Shown in pieces: positions 61,983 through 64,000 of a stretch of DNA of 64,000 nt. The DNA is from Peredibacter starrii (lineage in GTDB: Bacteria > Bdellovibrionota > Bacteriovoracia > Bacteriovoracales > Bacteriovoracaceae), in assembly GCF_034259205.1 (NCBI RefSeq), contig NZ_CP139487.1:744001-808000 (forward strand), read 5' to 3'. A program made the position numbers and the translations under genes. The notes beneath the pieces were generated by a model. That model worked only from the letters and a program-made list of their open reading frames with translations. It did not search any database and had not been told where the DNA came from. Every line of letters begins with the position of its first letter. The stretch's first letter is position 1.

Positions 61983-62588
61983 TTATTTTTTGTCTTTAAT
62001 CGTAAATTTTTCAATGATCAGAGCACCTGTCATTAATGCTCCCGCTGATAGTATCAATCCTCTTTGTATTTGTTGAATACCTTCCGGTTGAAGCGGTGAG
62101 GCGGTTAACGATTGCATTAGGAGCATTGCGGAGGTCATTGTAATTGCTGACGCAATTTCAGTACTAACTGGAATTGACCAAGGAGCGAATGAATCCGCTT
62201 TCAGGATTAGATAATCTTGTTTTCGGGGAAAGTCTTGCATGTCGCCAATGTCCCCAATCCTTTTAAGCGAAATAGGCTTTACTGATTCGATGACAAATAC
62301 CGGCTTCATTTGTCCGTTACCATCGGAATCGAATTTTTGAAAAATAACGTGACCTTTTACAAAGGCCTCATCTGCGGACTCTAAGGAGCTTATGCTGTTT
62401 ATTAATTTCTGATCTTTCACAAGACTTGGTACGGCCATGGCATCCGATTGATTTCTTGGAATGAATTCAATTGAATTACCTTTCATTTTGACTTTACCCA
62501 GAACCTCAATTTCGGCAAATGACTCTGCCTTAATTAAAGAAGGGACCAAGAGTGAGAATAGAAATATTTTGAGCATGAGGAATTTCAT
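61983..62588 (-). CDS. hypothetical secreted protein with C-terminal membrane region
   Basis: The 201-residue protein has signal peptide MKFLMLKIFLFSLLVPSLIKA, a beta-rich central domain (IEVLGKVKMKGNSIEFIPRN, KGHVIFQKFDSDGNGQMKPV) and a hydrophobic C-terminus with STEIASAITMTSAMLLMQSL and GLILSAGALMTGALIIEKFT, probably membrane segments. It ends 10 bp before the cytochrome gene. No family is recognised. Confidence 0.65.
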   Translation of the reverse strand: MKFLMLKIFLFSLLVPSLIKAESFAEIEVLGKVKMKGNSIEFIPRNQSDAMAVPSLVKDQKLINSISSLESADEAFVKGHVIFQKFDSDGNGQMKPVFVIESVKPISLKRIGDIGDMQDFPRKQDYLILKADSFAPWSIPVSTEIASAITMTSAMLLMQSLTASPLQPEGIQQIQRGLILSAGALMTGALIIEKFTIKDKK

Positions 62589-62628
62589 GCTTCTGATTTT
62601 ATCTAAGAAATCGTGAAAATTTGCTGAT

Positions 62629-63423
62629 CTATATCAGTTGCCAATAATTGATGAGTCTTTGAGCGGACTCCAAAGAACTTTTGATCCCATGACTTCCGAA
62701 ATAGTCCCCCGCCAAAAAAATATTATCCTCAGCAAAACTAAACTGATGTTCGGGCCCAAGAGAGGTTAAAGCTTCTGAATAACGCCATTTATGAGCATGA
62801 GAGTCTAAAACAATACCCTCAACCAAAGACAAGCACTCATTTTTTATGGCTTCTTTCTCCTTTCCCAGGACTTCTTCGAGGTATTCAGACTTTACTTCAA
62901 ATAAAGAAAAACACTGATTGTTAGGCAGAGTTCTGCGAATCTTAAGATTGAAATACTTTTCTAATAGCTCGAAATTAGAATTCAGATTTGTTAACACCAA
63001 AAATTGAACAATCGATGTGTATTTTATTTTTTCTAGGAAATGAGCGCTTTTTCTCGACCTTTCGAGAATTAACTTACTTTGAGGAGCGGGACATGTCAGT
63101 ATTACCTTTTTACTTTCAATGACCCTTTCGTTTGTCCCAAGAATTTTAATTTTTCCACTATCATGTTCTAAATGGGTAACTTCCCAATTGTTTAGAACCA
63201 TCAGTTCTTTTGATTCATCTTTTATCCATTTATGTGGATCTTTTATTGAGATATTTTCAATCTGGATTTCTTGAGGTCCATGATTAAAAGGATGACCATC
63301 TAATCGGCGAGAGGCAATTCTTCCTCCTACTCCTCGTGACTTCTCTAGAAGGATTGAATCTGATAATTGCTTTGCCAGGTGAATACCTGTAATTCCTGCG
63401 CCTATAATGCAAATTTCGTTCAT
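62629..63423 (-). CDS. FAD/NAD(P)-binding oxidoreductase (renalase-like)
   Basis: The start at 63423 has AGAGGA before it. The protein begins MNEICIIGAGITGIHLAKQL, the Rossmann GxGxxG motif, then SRGVGGRIASRRLDGHPFNH, the FAD signature of amine-oxidase-like enzymes (GGR motif), and ends HQFSFAEDNIFLAGDYFGSH. About 264 residues. The closest resemblance is to the renalase / NAD(P)-binding Rossmann group. The substrate is unknown. Confidence 0.8.
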   Translation of the reverse strand: MNEICIIGAGITGIHLAKQLSDSILLEKSRGVGGRIASRRLDGHPFNHGPQEIQIENISIKDPHKWIKDESKELMVLNNWEVTHLEHDSGKIKILGTNERVIESKKVILTCPAPQSKLILERSRKSAHFLEKIKYTSIVQFLVLTNLNSNFELLEKYFNLKIRRTLPNNQCFSLFEVKSEYLEEVLGKEKEAIKNECLSLVEGIVLDSHAHKWRYSEALTSLGPEHQFSFAEDNIFLAGDYFGSHGIKSSLESAQRLINYWQLI

Positions 63424-63507
63424 TATGTCCTCTGAATGGTCAACTAAGTCCATTCTGAACGATTGAACAAGGCTTTGCGATTAATTCTTTGTTTGTGTAA
63501 GGAATGT

Positions 63508-63870
63508 TCAATTCTTTTTGAAGCATTCCAACTTATGAACCAAACGACCATCAACAATCGAGATTTGAAGTCGACCATCTTTTGAGAATTCGGCCGTGCT
63601 TAATGAACCTTTGGTATAGTCCGGTTCTTCGGTGATGCTGATGAAGTAGGGTCCGTATTCCTTGTTTCCGCTTAGGGTGAAGCCACGTCCATCAAGATCG
63701 GTCGAAAGTGAAATATGAACAGGATTTTCTGTCTCTACAGTAAGTTCCTTCCTTTCTTGTCGAGTTGATCCGTCAGGAAAACTTTCAAAGACTTGGGCCG
63801 TACACGAGATTGATTGAGCTTGAGCAGTTGATACGATGAATGAAAACGCTAATAATGTAAAAAGACGCAT
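63508..63870 (-). CDS. small secreted hypothetical protein
   Basis: The 120-residue protein has signal peptide MRLFTLLAFSFIVSTAQA and a mature part of ~100 residues with two Cys (SISCTAQV, KLECFKKN at the end), probably one disulfide in a beta-rich domain. The ribosome site GGGAG lies in the arm of a hairpin (63878-63908). No family. Confidence 0.65.
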   Translation of the reverse strand: MRLFTLLAFSFIVSTAQAQSISCTAQVFESFPDGSTRQERKELTVETENPVHISLSTDLDGRGFTLSGNKEYGPYFISITEEPDYTKGSLSTAEFSKDGRLQISIVDGRLVHKLECFKKN

Positions 63871-63877
63871 AAATTTT

Positions 63878-63908
63878 CTCCCTCACTCATTAAGGATGAG
63901 TGAAGGAG
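63878..63908 (-). promoter_or_regulatory. hairpin that pairs the ribosome site of the 120-aa secreted gene
   Basis: On the minus strand CTCCTTCACTCAT pairs with ATGAGTGAGGGAG, 12 of 13 bases, with a 5-nt loop. The 3' arm contains the GAGGGAG ribosome site of the 120-aa gene. It may be the terminator of the gene on the right as well; there is no T-run directly after it. Confidence 0.55.
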
Positions 63909-63924
63909 AGGTAAATGACAATTT

Positions 63925-64000
63925 TTATTTGAGCATGATGTCTTCGAACGATGAGAGACCGGCCTTGGCACCTTCACCCATTGCGATGATGATTTGCTTA
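63925..64000 (-). CDS. C-terminal end of AhpF / thioredoxin reductase-like flavoprotein (partial)
   Basis: Only the last 24 residues and the stop lie in the window. They read KQIIIAMGEGAKAGLSSFED and end IMLK. This matches the C-terminal helix of alkyl hydroperoxide reductase F and thioredoxin reductases ('[21 protein letters not shown]'). The rest of the gene is outside the window on the right, so the two cannot be told apart. Confidence 0.75.
   Translation of the reverse strand, partial: KQIIIAMGEGAKAGLSSFEDIMLK

Overview
The window looks like a piece of a Bdellovibrionota-type chromosome, most likely the Bacteriovoracaceae / Peredibacter side. This is an inference from gene content and moderate-to-low GC: a short Bdellovibrio-like flagellin, many secreted or lipoprotein genes with no recognisable family, a trmB-dnaG-rpoD operon, a scpA-scpB-rluB-RMD1 row, and a c-type cytochrome and quinoprotein dehydrogenases. 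No 16S gene is present, so the taxonomy is not proven.

Layout. 1-7280: surface polysaccharide and fatty-acid genes (O-antigen ligase-like protein cut by the window edge, acyl-CoA dehydrogenase, UDP-glucose dehydrogenase), interrupted by a tandem array of ~295-bp structured repeats that runs straight into a REP-associated tyrosine transposase. 7281-11484: an AT-rich cassette that I regard as the most interesting locus. A hybrid sensor kinase lies divergent from an unannotated 53-aa secreted-type peptide ending in Cys-Ser-Arg-Cys, a peptide-binding (SBP_bac_5) lipoprotein with one frameshift, and a stand-alone YcaO enzyme. All three plus-strand genes overlap each other. It reads as a RiPP-like or peptide-signalling system. 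11496-23100: envelope glycosyltransferases, folA, galE-queC, two tandem PQQ-type sugar dehydrogenases, a chemoreceptor, a nitroreductase and CsbD. 23122-41779: core genome, including a SWIM/SNF2 helicase, rpoD, dnaG, trmB, flagellin with a structured leader, a DegT aminotransferase, a Nudix/outer-membrane operon, site-2 protease-scpA-scpB and rluB-RMD1.

41936-56688: an initiator tRNA-fMet gene followed by a 14.7-kb integrated island. The island is bounded by perfect 51-bp direct repeats (the tRNA 3' end) and carries a tyrosine integrase, an excisionase, a DUF559-like nuclease, twin cold-shock-like proteins, a type IIG restriction-modification enzyme, a ribbon-helix-helix / radical-SAM / ASCH operon and a Septu-like ATPase-HNH pair. 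At its far end are a terminase-small-subunit-like protein, a lipoprotein, a 57-aa secreted peptide and an XRE repressor with an operator cluster. Its size and gene set resemble a defence island or a phage-satellite-like element. Matching 17-bp sites just inside both ends look like integrase arm sites.

56841-64000: recQ, an orphan paaZ fusion gene, an operon with a monoheme cytochrome, a renalase-like flavoprotein, a small secreted protein and the last residues of an AhpF / thioredoxin-reductase-like protein.

All family calls come from motifs read by eye; no database search was run.
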